Assembly (NCBI GenBank): GCA_003993805.1
Contig: RSEF01000001.1
Location: forward strand, 212,677,085-212,741,084
Reading direction: 5' to 3'
Length of the DNA: 64,000 bases
From: Himantopus leucocephalus
Taxonomy: Eukaryota; Chordata; Aves; Charadriiformes; Recurvirostridae
Part shown: in pieces, positions 35,701 through 47,500 of the stretch
How the letters are laid out: each line of letters starts with the position of its first letter
Position numbering within the stretch: position 1 is the stretch's first letter
Notes under the pieces: generated by a model
Told to the model about the DNA's origin: nothing
Seen by the model: only the letters and a program-made list of their open reading frames with translations
The model's database searches: none
Position numbers and translations under genes: made by a program

Positions 35701-36850
35701 CTGCAGATATTAACTGCCTCCACAAAGTCTGTCACCAAAACAGTAGCTCTCCCAGCCAAGTCACCAGTGGCCTCATTTCCAGAGGTACATGGCACCTCTA
35801 ACTCCATTCAACGGGAATGTCACTGTTCACTACCATGGGAAAGTTGAGCTCTTCACCTCTCTCTTTTAGCTTACTTACGTGGTTCATGCTTATCTGCCTG
35901 CTGTGTATGTCGTGAGGTTTAATTAGTTGTGGTCTGTAAGACACACTGAGATCCCCTGGAAAAGCTCTATATGCATTCACAGTAGGATCACTGCAAGATA
36001 ATTTTCTTGGCATCACCGGAGTAAGCAGCACAAGCAGCCAGAGGACAACTCCAAAGGCGAGGTACTCGAAACACTAAGCTGTCTGCAATCCTGATCTCTA
36101 TCTGGAAGATCAAAAGTTTCAGGGGCAGCATTTTGGTGCAACACATGCTGAAACCAATGTGGGAGTTAACAGTGGTTTTACAGAAGAGCACTGGCAAAAA
36201 ACATTCTCATCAACATCTTTCAGCAAAAATAAAGAAAGTCAACACCCCCGCCCCCCCTTAAAATGGGAATAATAGGGGGGGAAAAATGGAAATCAACAAC
36301 ACTAACAAAAGCACCATATGGGTTTTTTAAATATCCCAAACAGCTTAAAGTTGCCCAGACTTCTGTATTCATTAATTGCTCAGGACACAGATTTATTTAT
36401 TTATGGCTCAGAAAAGAATTCCCAGCTCGGAGGCTTTCCAAAGAACAACCCTCCCCAGTTCTGCATGGCCACCTCAGCCAACTCGCCCTGCCGTTTCTTA
36501 TTCTGATGCTAATGCAGTTCAAACAACCCAACCCTGCATTTTTTATCTATGCAATAAGCCTATCTTTAGGTCACTTAGTTGTGTCAGTTTAAATCACAAC
36601 ATTCCCATAGAGAAAAATCTGATCATTTTGTTTACTTTTTGGGGCAGAGGAGAGAGAAGAAAAAAAAAGTTCATTATAAAAACACTTTTTTGTTTGTGGT
36701 GCCTAATTCAAGCCCTACTGAAATCTGCATGAATTTAAACAGCAGATGAACCATGAGAAAAAACACATTTTAATTAAGACTTGCACAGATACCTTCAAGA
36801 CAGGATACTCTGAAAATACCTGACCGTGCATAGGCATATCATATTATATA
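32780..36850. other. Upstream or intronic sequence, nothing firm
   Basis: I see no exon or RNA gene. A segment around 34376-34420 weakly recalls antisense of a common avian repeat (cagtactccaggtgtggcctcaccagg), too weak to annotate. A C-run lies at about 36245-36257. Confidence 0.45.
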
Positions 36851-36869
36851 TATTATTTGGTCTTATCCA

Positions 36870-36960
36870 AAGTCTGCTGGAATAAAGGGCGAGATCCCAT
36901 TGATCTCTGTGGGCTTCAGATCTCTCTCTTTTGTAAAATAAGCCCAGATTCGGCTACTCT
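36870..36960. repeat. Possible old amniote repeat fragment
   Basis: The run GGCGAGATCCCATTGATCTC, followed by TGTGGGCTTCAGATC, resembles the ccattgacttcagtgggctttggatc core of an old reptilian repeat. The identification is by memory and weak. Confidence 0.2.
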
Positions 36961-36969
36961 GGCTTTCAC

Positions 36970-39900
36970 AAGCATCCGCACAGGGATATTCGCAGGGCTT
37001 CTCACAAGAGGGAAAACCCATGAAGTTGAAGCCATCCCTGAAAGGTACTGGATTTATTCCAGATGTGGAACTGTTTTTAATTAATTTGGAAGCATTTGAA
37101 GTATTCACTCATTAAATATGCTTTGCATTTCACACATGCACGTAAGAGGGTAAGAAAACCTCAAATTGAAGCCAAAATCATAATGTCTTATTAAAAAGAC
37201 TCTGACATCACTTTTAACAAAATTAGGCTCACATGAAGACAAGAGTTACAGCACTGCCATAACACACCACACCACATCCAAACCATGCGGTTCCTGCACT
37301 GCCAGTCCCCAGAAAACCTTACCTGGACGTGGAGGACTCACAGGTTGGGCACTCTCCCACCTCCACTCAGCCCTGCCCCTCTCTGAACAGGATAATTCCC
37401 AGCGTGCCCATCACCATCACCCAGGGCAATACTTTAAGTTCAACGTATCTGTCTTCTAGAGAAGGATGAAACAACTTATGGTAAATCTATGCGCCAAATC
37501 ATCATTACCTGTAAAAATTTTGCATATGATCATACAGAAGAAGATTCAAGCCACCAAGAAGGGAGGAAAGACACTTCCTTCAACTTTTGAGGTCTCGAGC
37601 CAATGCCTACCAGCCACCTGTCACCATTCAGCTCCAATTAAAGCAATCTAGGGCACACGGTAGTCATCTACAGATGCGAGAAGCAAACAAAAAACTTACG
37701 GCCTCCTGCTTTTGTCAAGTTCACAGCAAAAAGCTCCACCACAGAGACCCAAGAGTGAATTTGGACACCTGCACTAAGGCTGGGACAGCTCTCGTCCACG
37801 CCGGGCAAAGAGAGGTTGTGCACAGCGACACTCAGGCAGGTCCACGTGCAGAAAACCACAGACCCTCCAGCACAGACAAAGCGTAGACACGTTTCTGCTA
37901 TACCTAAACTTGTAATGGGACGCTGTTCACCGCAGAAGTGTGGCGTTCCTTAAGTAAGAGGACCTGTATCAGCCCATGCTATGCCCACACAACCACTGCT
38001 GGATGCTCCCAGCATCCAGAGGATCCAGATTAGGTCTGATATTTCCACTGCACACTACAACCCCCTACGTAGACATCATCGTATCTGGTACTCCGTGGTA
38101 ACGGATATCAACATAACGCAGCTCTTGCCTCCCCTCTAGTGGCTGACCCACCACAACCGCTTGAATGTCTTCTGCTGCCGCTGCCAACGGCGTGAAGGGC
38201 TGGAGCGTGTCCCCTGGCAAAGCCACCCCAAGCTGAGCTTCTACGTCTCCCAAGCCTGGGCTCAGTGCCACGGCCAGGCAGGGATGTTGTGGCACAGGGA
38301 AACTGCACAAGACAGAAAAGGGCACATCTGGGCAAAAGCACAGCTCTTCTGCTTCCACGGGAGTCCAAGACTCCCGCTTTTGAGATGAGGTGAGCAAAAT
38401 CGCTTTTTAGTATGAAGAACCACAGCTAAGTTCAGAACACAATTATTTTTTTTATTATTTCTCAGACACCTGAAAGAATTAGGTATTTGGTGACTAAGAA
38501 ACACTCGAACTTTTTCTTCCCTAAGTTTTATATCAGTCGACGATGGTTTTGTCACCAAGGGTCAAAATTAATTCTAGTGATCACCAGACAAGTCAGTGTC
38601 TTGGTGATCTCTAATCAATTTTACCAAGTGCTACCAAACTGTGCATGATGCTTTCCTGTTCAAAACCAGCATACAAACATTAAAAAAACCCAAAACTTCA
38701 CATTTCTTCACAAGTCTTTTTTTTTTCCTAAAAAAAAAAAAAAAAAACAAGCAGGAACATTCAAGTTTCTTTCCTTTGGTTGCCAGTGCTAAAATATGCT
38801 AACAGCATTAAGGCAAGGGACGACTTGCAGAGCTCACAATCTGTATTCAGCATAATTAGCAGATGCCAATTTAACTTATTACTGCTTCTTCCTTTCTATA
38901 TTATAAAAAGGATGTCAATGAAAACCTGTTATCTAAATGACTGTTTTCTCAGTGCTGATAATAAAGCAACAATCATGGGAAAATAGAGTCACAGAGCATG
39001 TGTTAGGAAATCTCTGATTTTGAAATGACATTATAAACAGCTACAGTAAAGAAAGACACTAATGCCTGCAGACAGGACTTTTCTCTCTTCCTTCACACTT
39101 TGCATTTTTAGACTGGTTTTAAACTAATTACATATTTGGTGGCATTCCTAGTTATTCAAATAAGCAATGCAACATTCAAGGTAAAGCAATATTACTAAAT
39201 GAGGTTGCTCAACTGTCTCAGCCACCGATCATTTCAAAGCATGAGAAATGAACAGCCTTAAGATGCCTTTTCTATGCAGAGAACTAACAGCTAAGAAGTA
39301 AGAACACAAATACCTGAGAAAGAAACCAAAGCAAGTCCTAAAAAATCAGCCTCTTCCAAAATGCCAAATAACGGACCGTGTCACAGTGAGGGACAGTTAC
39401 AGAGTGCACTTCTCCTGCCTGCAAAGCTGAAACACATTTTATAAAACAAAGCCCTCTTGAACTAAGAGGCTGTTGAGAGATGCATCCAGCACACACACGC
39501 ACAAAAAAGCAGTGCACACCAAGGTTATGGATTAAACAGGTTTCTAACACATAAACGATGTAATGATCCAGTCCAGGCATCATTTGCTGCTACTTCTGCC
39601 TGGTGAAGCTGCCTTCCAGCTAACGTTTCTGCACAGTACAACGCAGTGCAAAAAAATATTTTACTAAACTATGTTCTGACTCTCAGGGCTAAGTTGAAAA
39701 GCCTTGTAAGGCTATGCTTCTCCGCGGCTTTAATCGATTTCAGCTATAACTTCATTTGTTATGCCTAACAGACAGTGTAAACTTCACCCTTCCCAAGAAT
39801 TAAGAAAAAAATAACGTTTCATACTCTCCCATAAGCAGCGTATGTAAAGCACAACACAGAACTGCTGCACACATACCCCCAATTAAATTGGTCTCTGTGG

Positions 39901-40980
39901 AAACTAATAACTTTCCACAGTATGCACTGTAATCCAAGTAATAATTTTAAACAGGCATAAGCTGCAGTGTGCTGAACTAAGGCATTCTTACCTTGCAAAG
40001 AGTGCTTGAAGACGTTTAGTTACAGTAAAAGAGAACGTGCACGTTGCCAAGTATTTCCCATGTAAAGGGGATATGCCTTATCCCACACATGCGCACGCAC
40101 ACACAAACTGGGTGCGTGTGCTTCCTAGGTAGGGAAAGAGGACTGGAAAAGATAAGCAGCAGCAATAATGCCTTGGCTTTATGTCTCAATCAGTAGCGAG
40201 TAAAGCCGGAGGAACCATTTGAGATGAAAAGGGAAAAAATTCCAAGAAACAAGTTTTTTTTTCTCCTCTGGATGCAAAGAGCTTTGCTTGGGTGACCTAT
40301 AATACCTTAACACAAAAATCTTCGTAACCCACCTCCCTCCTGAGCCAATTAGTTGCACATGTCAAATGACACCGCACAAACAATGCACAAAGACTTGAAC
40401 AAAAAATATTAAAGAATCCCTTACCTTTTAGTCAGAATAAGTGACAGATAACAGGCATGAGAAACTCAGTTGGCACAGTTGCTGTACATATTTCTCTGCG
40501 GACTCCTCTTTAGTGGTCCCAAAAGCACTGAACATAAAAAAACTCCAGCCTGCCTGCTTCATTCTTCAGCAACAGAGATACATGCTGTCACGGTAACGCG
40601 AAAAAGCAAAAAGAACTACAGATCTTAGTTTTTAAAGCCTTTGTGCTTATAGGGAAGAAAAAGAGGGAGCCAGGAAAAGAAGGAACAGAGCAAACACTTT
40701 TTCTAAGAGAAATCTCGTCTTGGCTGTAGAAGTAACCACAGCACAGGATCATGCAGTTTGAATTTCCCTGTTTGCAAGCTCCTTGGGAAAAAGAAATCAG
40801 TCTTTAGGGAAAAAAAATCAAATGCATGGATGGGGGGAAGGGAGAGGAGGAGGAGGAGGGTACTACTCCTATGTGACATACATATGGAATGAGCATTAGA
40901 ACAATGCTGACAGGACAGCTAAGCAACTGCACTCTGGGGCAGCAGTTTTCAAAGCAGAGCTTTTGCAGCTTTGCAGAAAG
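36970..40980. other. Upstream or intronic sequence with simple repeats
   Basis: A T10-CCT-A18 inverted homopolymer lies at 38717-38747, a degenerate CA tract near 40088-40106 and a purine-rich GGA run near 40830-40861. No gene is supported; the GC-richer patch near 38.1-38.3 kb is open in several frames, without motifs. Confidence 0.5.
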
Positions 40981-41014
40981 GGGAAGAAAACAATAAAAAA
41001 AAAAAAAAAAAAAA

Positions 41015-41097
41015 NNNNNNNNNNNNNNNNNNNNNNNNNNNNNNNNNNNNNNNNNNNNNNNNNNNNNNNNNNNNNNNNNNNNNNNNNNNNNNNNNNN
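41015..41097. other. Assembly gap of 83 Ns
   Basis: It is flanked on the left by an A-run (from 40996) and on the right by GC-rich sequence. The 83-base size suggests an estimated rather than default gap. Confidence 0.95.
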
Positions 41098-41262
41098 GGG
41101 TGGGAAACGCCGCGACTGCTTTCCAGCGATGCAAGCAGAAGCCTTGATGTCTAGTGCACTTACATTTTATGCGGCGCACAGTGGGTCCCCTCCTCCCCGC
41201 CTGCCTCCCTCCTTCCCTCCCTCCCTCCCTCTCTCCGCCCTCCCTGCCTAGGAAGCTCTCCC
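41098..41262 (-). promoter_or_regulatory. GC-rich patch with a CCCT repeat and G-quadruplex potential
   Basis: Eight CpGs lie in the first part, followed by a polypyrimidine (CCCT)n block at 41187-41262. On the minus strand this gives GGGAGGGAGGGAGGG, a G-quadruplex motif, upstream of GCATAAAATGTAAGTG. Promoters and first exons often look like this, and the gap beside it is typical of GC-rich sequence dropout. The call rests on composition only. Confidence 0.3.
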
Positions 41263-43170
41263 TCCCAGGGGACAAGAATTCCAGTGGACCCAATTAACAC
41301 TGTACTTTGCTGGCTCCTTGGTATGATCGATATTAAATAAGATGAGTTTTAGCAGCAGTGAAAAATAAAGCAGCCATGTAATGTGTGGCTGATGGAGGCT
41401 GCGTTTTTTTTTTCCCCCCTACATCCCCGCTCCCCCGGTCCCGATACGATCCAACGCAGCGGAAAAAAAAAAAAAATTTAAAAAAGCATGTGCCAGTGCC
41501 AGTGACACAAGCTGCATCAGATATTTGTTACAAACTTGATGGAAGCCGAATGTCGGTTGCTCATTTCACTAGCTTCGGCAGTACTTTATTAAAGTGGATT
41601 TACAAATCAATGGAAGGAATCCAAAGGTTCACAAACAGGCTCTTTCATCAGGTCCGCTGCCTGACCGTACAGGAAGTTTGCTGAAGGGGTCTGGGGGCTG
41701 TTTCACCAGCACGCTTGTTTTCAATGGACTCCCAACAACATGACGTGTTTGGTTTGGTGAAAGAAATGCAGTAAGAGGTTCACTGGTTTAAGGGAATGCA
41801 GCCTGGTGTGTTTATTGCTTCATTCCCGCAGCACGTGCGACAAGGCACCCTACAAATTGCAAATTATTTTAATTTGAAGGGGGAAGTGGTTGGGAGGCAG
41901 TAACCTTCTTTGGTCCTGTTTTCCCTGATCTATCAATCACAGATTGCCATGTAAAAACAATCTACTACAGGCTCTCTCTATAGAGGAAAAGCAATTACTA
42001 GCATTAACTCTTGCTGTTGCAAATTAATACAATACAGTCCACAACTGATAGAGTCTGCCTGCAAGCCATTAATCTAAGAATAAATGAGTAGTTTGCTTAA
42101 ATCCAACTGGTCTGAAATTCTCAGGTTAAGAGCTTCCCTTCCCCTTTCCATATTTCTATTTGTGTTTGTGAAACTCAATGGAGAGAAAAGAAAACCGTAC
42201 TTATTTGCTGGGGCCAGGACAATTCCAAGCTAACAATATCCATCAGTGAACCTGCCTACAAATACCGGATTTCACCATCAGTAGGTGCTTTTCCTTTTTT
42301 GTTCCTGGGGTGGCCATAATCTTCAAACCAAACCCCATAAATAGCACCGAGCAAGATCCTTGATTGAACAGCTGGGTTGACCAGTGACTTGAATCCATCT
42401 TGTTAAATTAATGTGAGATTGCATTTCCATACGAATAAGATCAATTAAAAATACTCGTAAAACCATGCTACGAAAGGCAGTGAAGAGTTAAATTCATTAA
42501 CTCAAAAAGCCTCCAATTAAATAATGTTAAGGTTATGATTCTCCCTCTAGCTGAGGGAGGAAAAAACCCAACAGCAGGACAAAATACTGCTAGTTAGTGA
42601 CTGCTAGTAGTAACTCCCAATGCCACACTGTTTGTCACAAATTCTTTACGATGCCCAGTAACATCCTTCACAGTTAGATAAATGCAGAAATCCCAAGCAA
42701 TGGTCAACCATCCCAACAGATATCACAAACCAAAGGCTTATTTACATGGGAAGACACCAAAGAGCGCAGGTAAATTGCTTATGCACATGAACTCCATGTC
42801 TCCTGAGCTACAGTAATTCCAGGCTCCTGTATACTTGATGAAGATGCTGCACGTTACACATATTGACTTCACAAATATGATCTAGCTGACACGTTTTTTT
42901 GACGCAAGAAGGGGTCAGGGAAGAAGTACCCCTGAGTAACACAGCACTAAGCAAGGCAACACTGGGTTAGAATTTGAATGAGGGGAAAACACAAAAACAT
43001 TCATAGAAAATCACCAAAAATGATGCAGATCTTCATGCTTCATAGTTGTTATTGACCCAGCACCACAGCATGGCAAACACACCGGATTTGAAATGAGATC
43101 CAGAGATTGCTGATAATACCAACCTGATGGTCCAGAGTCTGCAAAATTACATTGCCCTTTCAGTCCCCTA
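41263..43170. other. Upstream or intronic sequence, possibly containing conserved elements
   Basis: Balanced, repeat-free sequence with TAAT-type motifs (for example near 42070-42090) and a CACGTG E-box near 41832. It lacks exons. Its character is that of conserved non-coding DNA, but only an alignment could tell. Confidence 0.3.
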
Positions 43171-43719
43171 CTTTCAATTAGGGGGCAATGTCAGTCGTCC
43201 CTGAAAGTGGCCTCAGCCTTACACAGAATGCTTCTCTTTGCAAGGGGATCAAAGAACTTCGCAAGTGCTTTGGGATGCCAATTGAGTGAAAGAACATACG
43301 CATTCCATCTGCCACAGAAAATGTACCCACCTCCCATGAAAGCATGAGACACAAGGCCAAGTTCCAGCCAGGAGAGCTGAGGGGCTCCAGGAAAGTCTTG
43401 CAAAAAAAGGGAAACACCCTCAAAGGGCACTCGGCAATGGCCCTCTTCACACAACTACAGTCATGAACTGTTGATGACTCCAAGCCCCATCTGACAAAAG
43501 GCAGGGGAAACTCACTCTGGCAATCAAACTGTTTACACAGAAAACCATTGTAATAAGGATATAATCCACCGAATACATCCAGGCTGAAGAGGTCCAGTGG
43601 GTAGCTGCATTTTGGGAAAGGCTGAGGTTTACAGCTGCAGGGGGGATCATAAGTGCGCTTGGAACCCATAAATGATCCATCAGTCGATCTGTCATCTCAA
43701 CACTCCTAGGCACTAGGAA

Positions 43720-43850
43720 AGTCTTTATTATCCCCATCTTAGAGATGATGATTTGAACACTGAAAGCCTAAACTGCCTCCCCAAGGAGATGCAAGAAGTG
43801 CTGGAGAATAGCAGGGAACTGATTCCAGGCTTTTCAAGTCCCTTAACTGC
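43720..43850 (-). repeat. MIR-like SINE relic
   Basis: The plus strand reads TTTATTATCCCCATCTTAGA, then GATGATG, then TCCCCAAGGAGATGCAAGAA, then AGCAGGGAACTGATTCC. This follows the order of the antisense MIR core (ttattatccccattttacagatgagg...gcccaaggtcacac...gcagggaattgaacc). It is well diverged. Confidence 0.6.
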
Positions 43851-43869
43851 AAAGACTGTTCTTCTTTCA

Positions 43870-44428
43870 AACACAAGCAACTGAATTTGACATATTTTGA
43901 AAGTCAAGCTATTTGTTCCTTAAAAAAAAAAAAAAATCAGCATCATTCTAGTCTACGCTTAAGTATGAATCAAAGCACAATTTATGGTATTTAAGGAGCT
44001 CCTGTGCTGCTTAAGAAATCCACATGTGTATACACTGACAAGTTCTATTCCAAATAAAAATTCATAATTCACATTATTTTACTAGAAAATAATTCAAATA
44101 TCATTCCATAATTAGAATTACAGTCCCAGTTTGGTAGGACATTTCAAGCCAGTTGGAAATTGCACAGAAGTACACTTCCTACGTGTGAAGGAAAACGGAT
44201 ACAAAACATTTGTCAAAATAAGCAAGTACGCCAGTATCAGACCAGGTTACCAGTTAACGTCTGGTTAAAGGAAAAAATCTTGAGTGGCTCAGTGAAGGGC
44301 CTGGTCCCTAGCTACCAGCACAAAACCCCTTGCTGCTGCTGGAGGCAGGGAAAGAGGGATGCGCTGCCTGCCCTGACCTGGGCAAGAGGCTCCTACAAAG
44401 GGTCTCCCATACGTGGACGGTCTGGTGA
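43870..44428. other. Unremarkable sequence with an A-run
   Basis: An A-run sits near 43923-43936. Nothing else is seen. Confidence 0.5.
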
Positions 44429-44429
44429 G

Positions 44430-44555
44430 CTGCCTGTGCTGCCTGGAGCTCCTGCTTTCCTGGGACACGGATGGCCTGTGCTGCCTGGAGGTCCCGCTTT
44501 GCTGGGACAGACCTGGCACACACTACCTGGTGCAAACGACGGTCCTGGGAGATCA
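44430..44555 (+). repeat. 42-bp minisatellite, about three copies
   Basis: CCTGTGCTGCCTGGAG starts at 44433 and again at 44475, and a decayed third copy begins at 44517 (CACACACTACCTGG). The first two copies are close to identical over the CTGCTTTCCTGGGACA / CCGCTTTGCTGGGACA half. The period is divisible by three, which keeps a frame open, but I see no gene. Confidence 0.75.
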
Positions 44556-44559
44556 GCAT

Positions 44560-47500
44560 CTCCCAACACACAAGCCCACCAGTGCTGCCACCATCAGAGC
44601 TGGTGCCCTGATGATACTAAAAACATAATCCACAGAACAGCATGTTTTTAGCGTAATATAATTTGACGGAAGAACATATGCTTGCATTGTTCTCAGAATT
44701 TGCTTTATTCACAGGAAAGGCACCTCTATGGCAGCTGTAGAGAGTCCCTAACAAAAGTCCAAGCTGGAAAGACATATCAAAGAGAAATAGCTGCTATGGA
44801 AAGAGAAAGAAGTCGGCATTTACTGCTCGAGGGCAGGAAGTAATGACTGCCAATGGGGCAGTGCCGTATGACCCAGAGAAAAAGCTATGAAGATTTTTCT
44901 CTTTTCTCCTTCAAAAACTACATTGGGAAGTGCCAGCATTTACAAGACTTTTTGGAGATCTATAATCTATCCAGGTACTCCCCAAGAACCTATGACTGAA
45001 ATTGCAAACATGGGAGATTAGCTATGTAAAGATACACGGTGTAACACACTTTGTAGCAGCTAATCCACTTTATTACAGGCATCATCAACTCTGTTCATTA
45101 TCTGAACCTTCCAGTTCAACTGTTCTCAAAGACCACAGCCTTTGGCACTATTTAAACTTGCTTACATTTTCTTTCTAATGTACTCATTTTGATTATTAAA
45201 AGGCAAATAAATTTATAGTTTTTTCTCTCTTCCTTTATATTTGGTTTCATATAGTACAATAAATACTAGAAATTACAAAAGAAAAAGACAAACATTTAAG
45301 TAAATAAACCCTGGCTTCAAAACATCCATACTTAAAAACAGAAAGAAAGGTGACCACATGGTGATGTGGTCTTTACTCAAGAATGTGAAAAAATGTCTGT
45401 GGATATTTTAAATATTTACCAAACGAAGGGGATGTATATCAGGTTGCAGAGCTCTGGATTACACACACTTTCAAGAGATGATGATTCATGTTAATCTACA
45501 CCAGTAGGGTTGGAGGTTTTCCTTTGTTCTTTTTAAATTTCTAATTACATTTTAGTAGCAGAATAAACAGAAAGAACACATAAAGCCAGAAACAAAAACT
45601 AAAATAAAATAAAGGAAAAACAACCTTTTAAGGCACTTAACATCAGAGAAGGTTAGTCAGCCAATTACGATTTACAACTGCACAATAAACCATGGTGAGG
45701 TTCAGCTGTCTAAGGCTCTGCACCATTATGTAGTGAGTACCAAAGATAAAAGGCCAATTTCCTATTTGAAAATTGGGTTTCAGTAATGTGCAGCCGCCAG
45801 TCTGTGGGGCCGGGTGATTACCTCCACAGTGGCATCCATCACGGAGGCCCAGGAAACCCAAACAGAGCCGCGGTGCCCATCACACGCACTTCCATGCCCG
45901 AGGTCTTCAGGAGGTGCCCGTACCCCCCAGCTAGGCACGAAGGGCTCGCTGCACCCTACGCCAAAGCAACCATGCTCCAAAGCAGTCCTGAGCCAGGTGA
46001 ACCGAGATTTGAGGAATATCATTTAAACCCTTGTGCTGGCAACAGATTTTCCAAAGGGGAGATCTGCAGAAGTGAGTTTTGGAGCATGAAACCAGACCGT
46101 GGCAGAATTTTGCACTGACAAAGGGCACAGGCCAGCAGGCATGTACATGGTACACATGAGGTCTCTCCAGCCACCAGTACCCGTACCTTGTTCCTAAAGC
46201 TTTCCTGTCATCTTTTTAGGGTGCCTGATTTTCGCTGCTAACTACAAAGGCACTTTATTTCAACTGACCAAACAGTTGCTGGATCTAATTTTCACATCTT
46301 TTAACTCCTTAGTCAGTGGGTGCAAAGGAAACCCTCCTGAGAAACGTACCGCAAAATAAGACAGAGCACAGATTAAAAAGCAATAGCTATTTCTCATCAT
46401 TCCCACCAGAGATGCTCTTGCTCTGTACTAGCAAGGTGTTGATGCTGTACACAAAATCTGACTGCAGCACAGATAAGCAAACCTAAACTAATTTTAAACT
46501 AGACTGAACAGCACTGCTGTTCACACCAGTGAAGCTACAAATATCAGCACAGACCACATAAATCTAATCAGGACCCAGGAGACACTGACCACTGACCATA
46601 CCATGATAAAGCATCTGTTACTGTGGCTTCACGGCAGCCACAACCGCCCAGGCAAGCTTGGTTAAAGCTAGCTCGGACACTTTTCACACTTCTGACTGCA
46701 GCAGTGGAAATATCTGTAATTTACCGGAGAGGAAGGAGCTCCTTCCAGAATGAACTGAAAGAAAAAGAAAAAAAAAAACAAAGTTGGAAGAAATTCATAC
46801 CACTTGACTTTAAGTGCTTGGTTGTGGTTCCCAAGGCAGCCGCAGGTAGTGGAGGATTGTGCCGGGGCACCTGCCCGGCCCCACCGAGTGCCGTGGTCAG
46901 CCTGAAACAATGCTGCCGCCAGCTTGACGCAGCCCATCCTACCGTGCGTTTGGGGTTACGTGATATATGTCCCACCCCCACCCCTGGTCCTGCTCACACT
47001 AAGCACTAACACAGGACAGCTCTTTTCCAACAGTTTTCCTATACAATACCTCCAACCGCTTCTCCCAGTGCAGACTGAGTTACCGTGCTTCGGGTCCTCC
47101 TCTGCAGCAAGGAAAGCTTCCCCCGTTGCCCCAGCCTGGCAGCTTAGGGATGCAGCTGGCTCAAAGGCAGAGACTTGTATCATAACACATAGCCAAAAGA
47201 CCCTCCGTGTTGGTCAGGGCGCACCAGTGACTGCCTGGCGGAAAATCAACAACACGGACCCAGATAGCGGGGAGGGAAAAACAGTATGAATAAAAGCATT
47301 GCAAGTACCTAAGTAAATTGCTATGTAGTGGTCTGTGATTCCACAGAGAAAAACCCAGCTTATATGATGATATGGCTCCACAGCTAATTTTGGTTACTGA
47401 TACGTCAGGCTTTTCTATAGGGTATTGGCGTACAATGTGGAATATATTTTAAGTGTCACTTCACTTGAATATATACCTCCAACACATGCTAATAACAGTT

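Noticed and set aside
43178..43669. 163-codon cysteine-rich minus-strand frame
   Set aside because: It begins with ATG but matches nothing known and lies beside a MIR relic; treated as chance.
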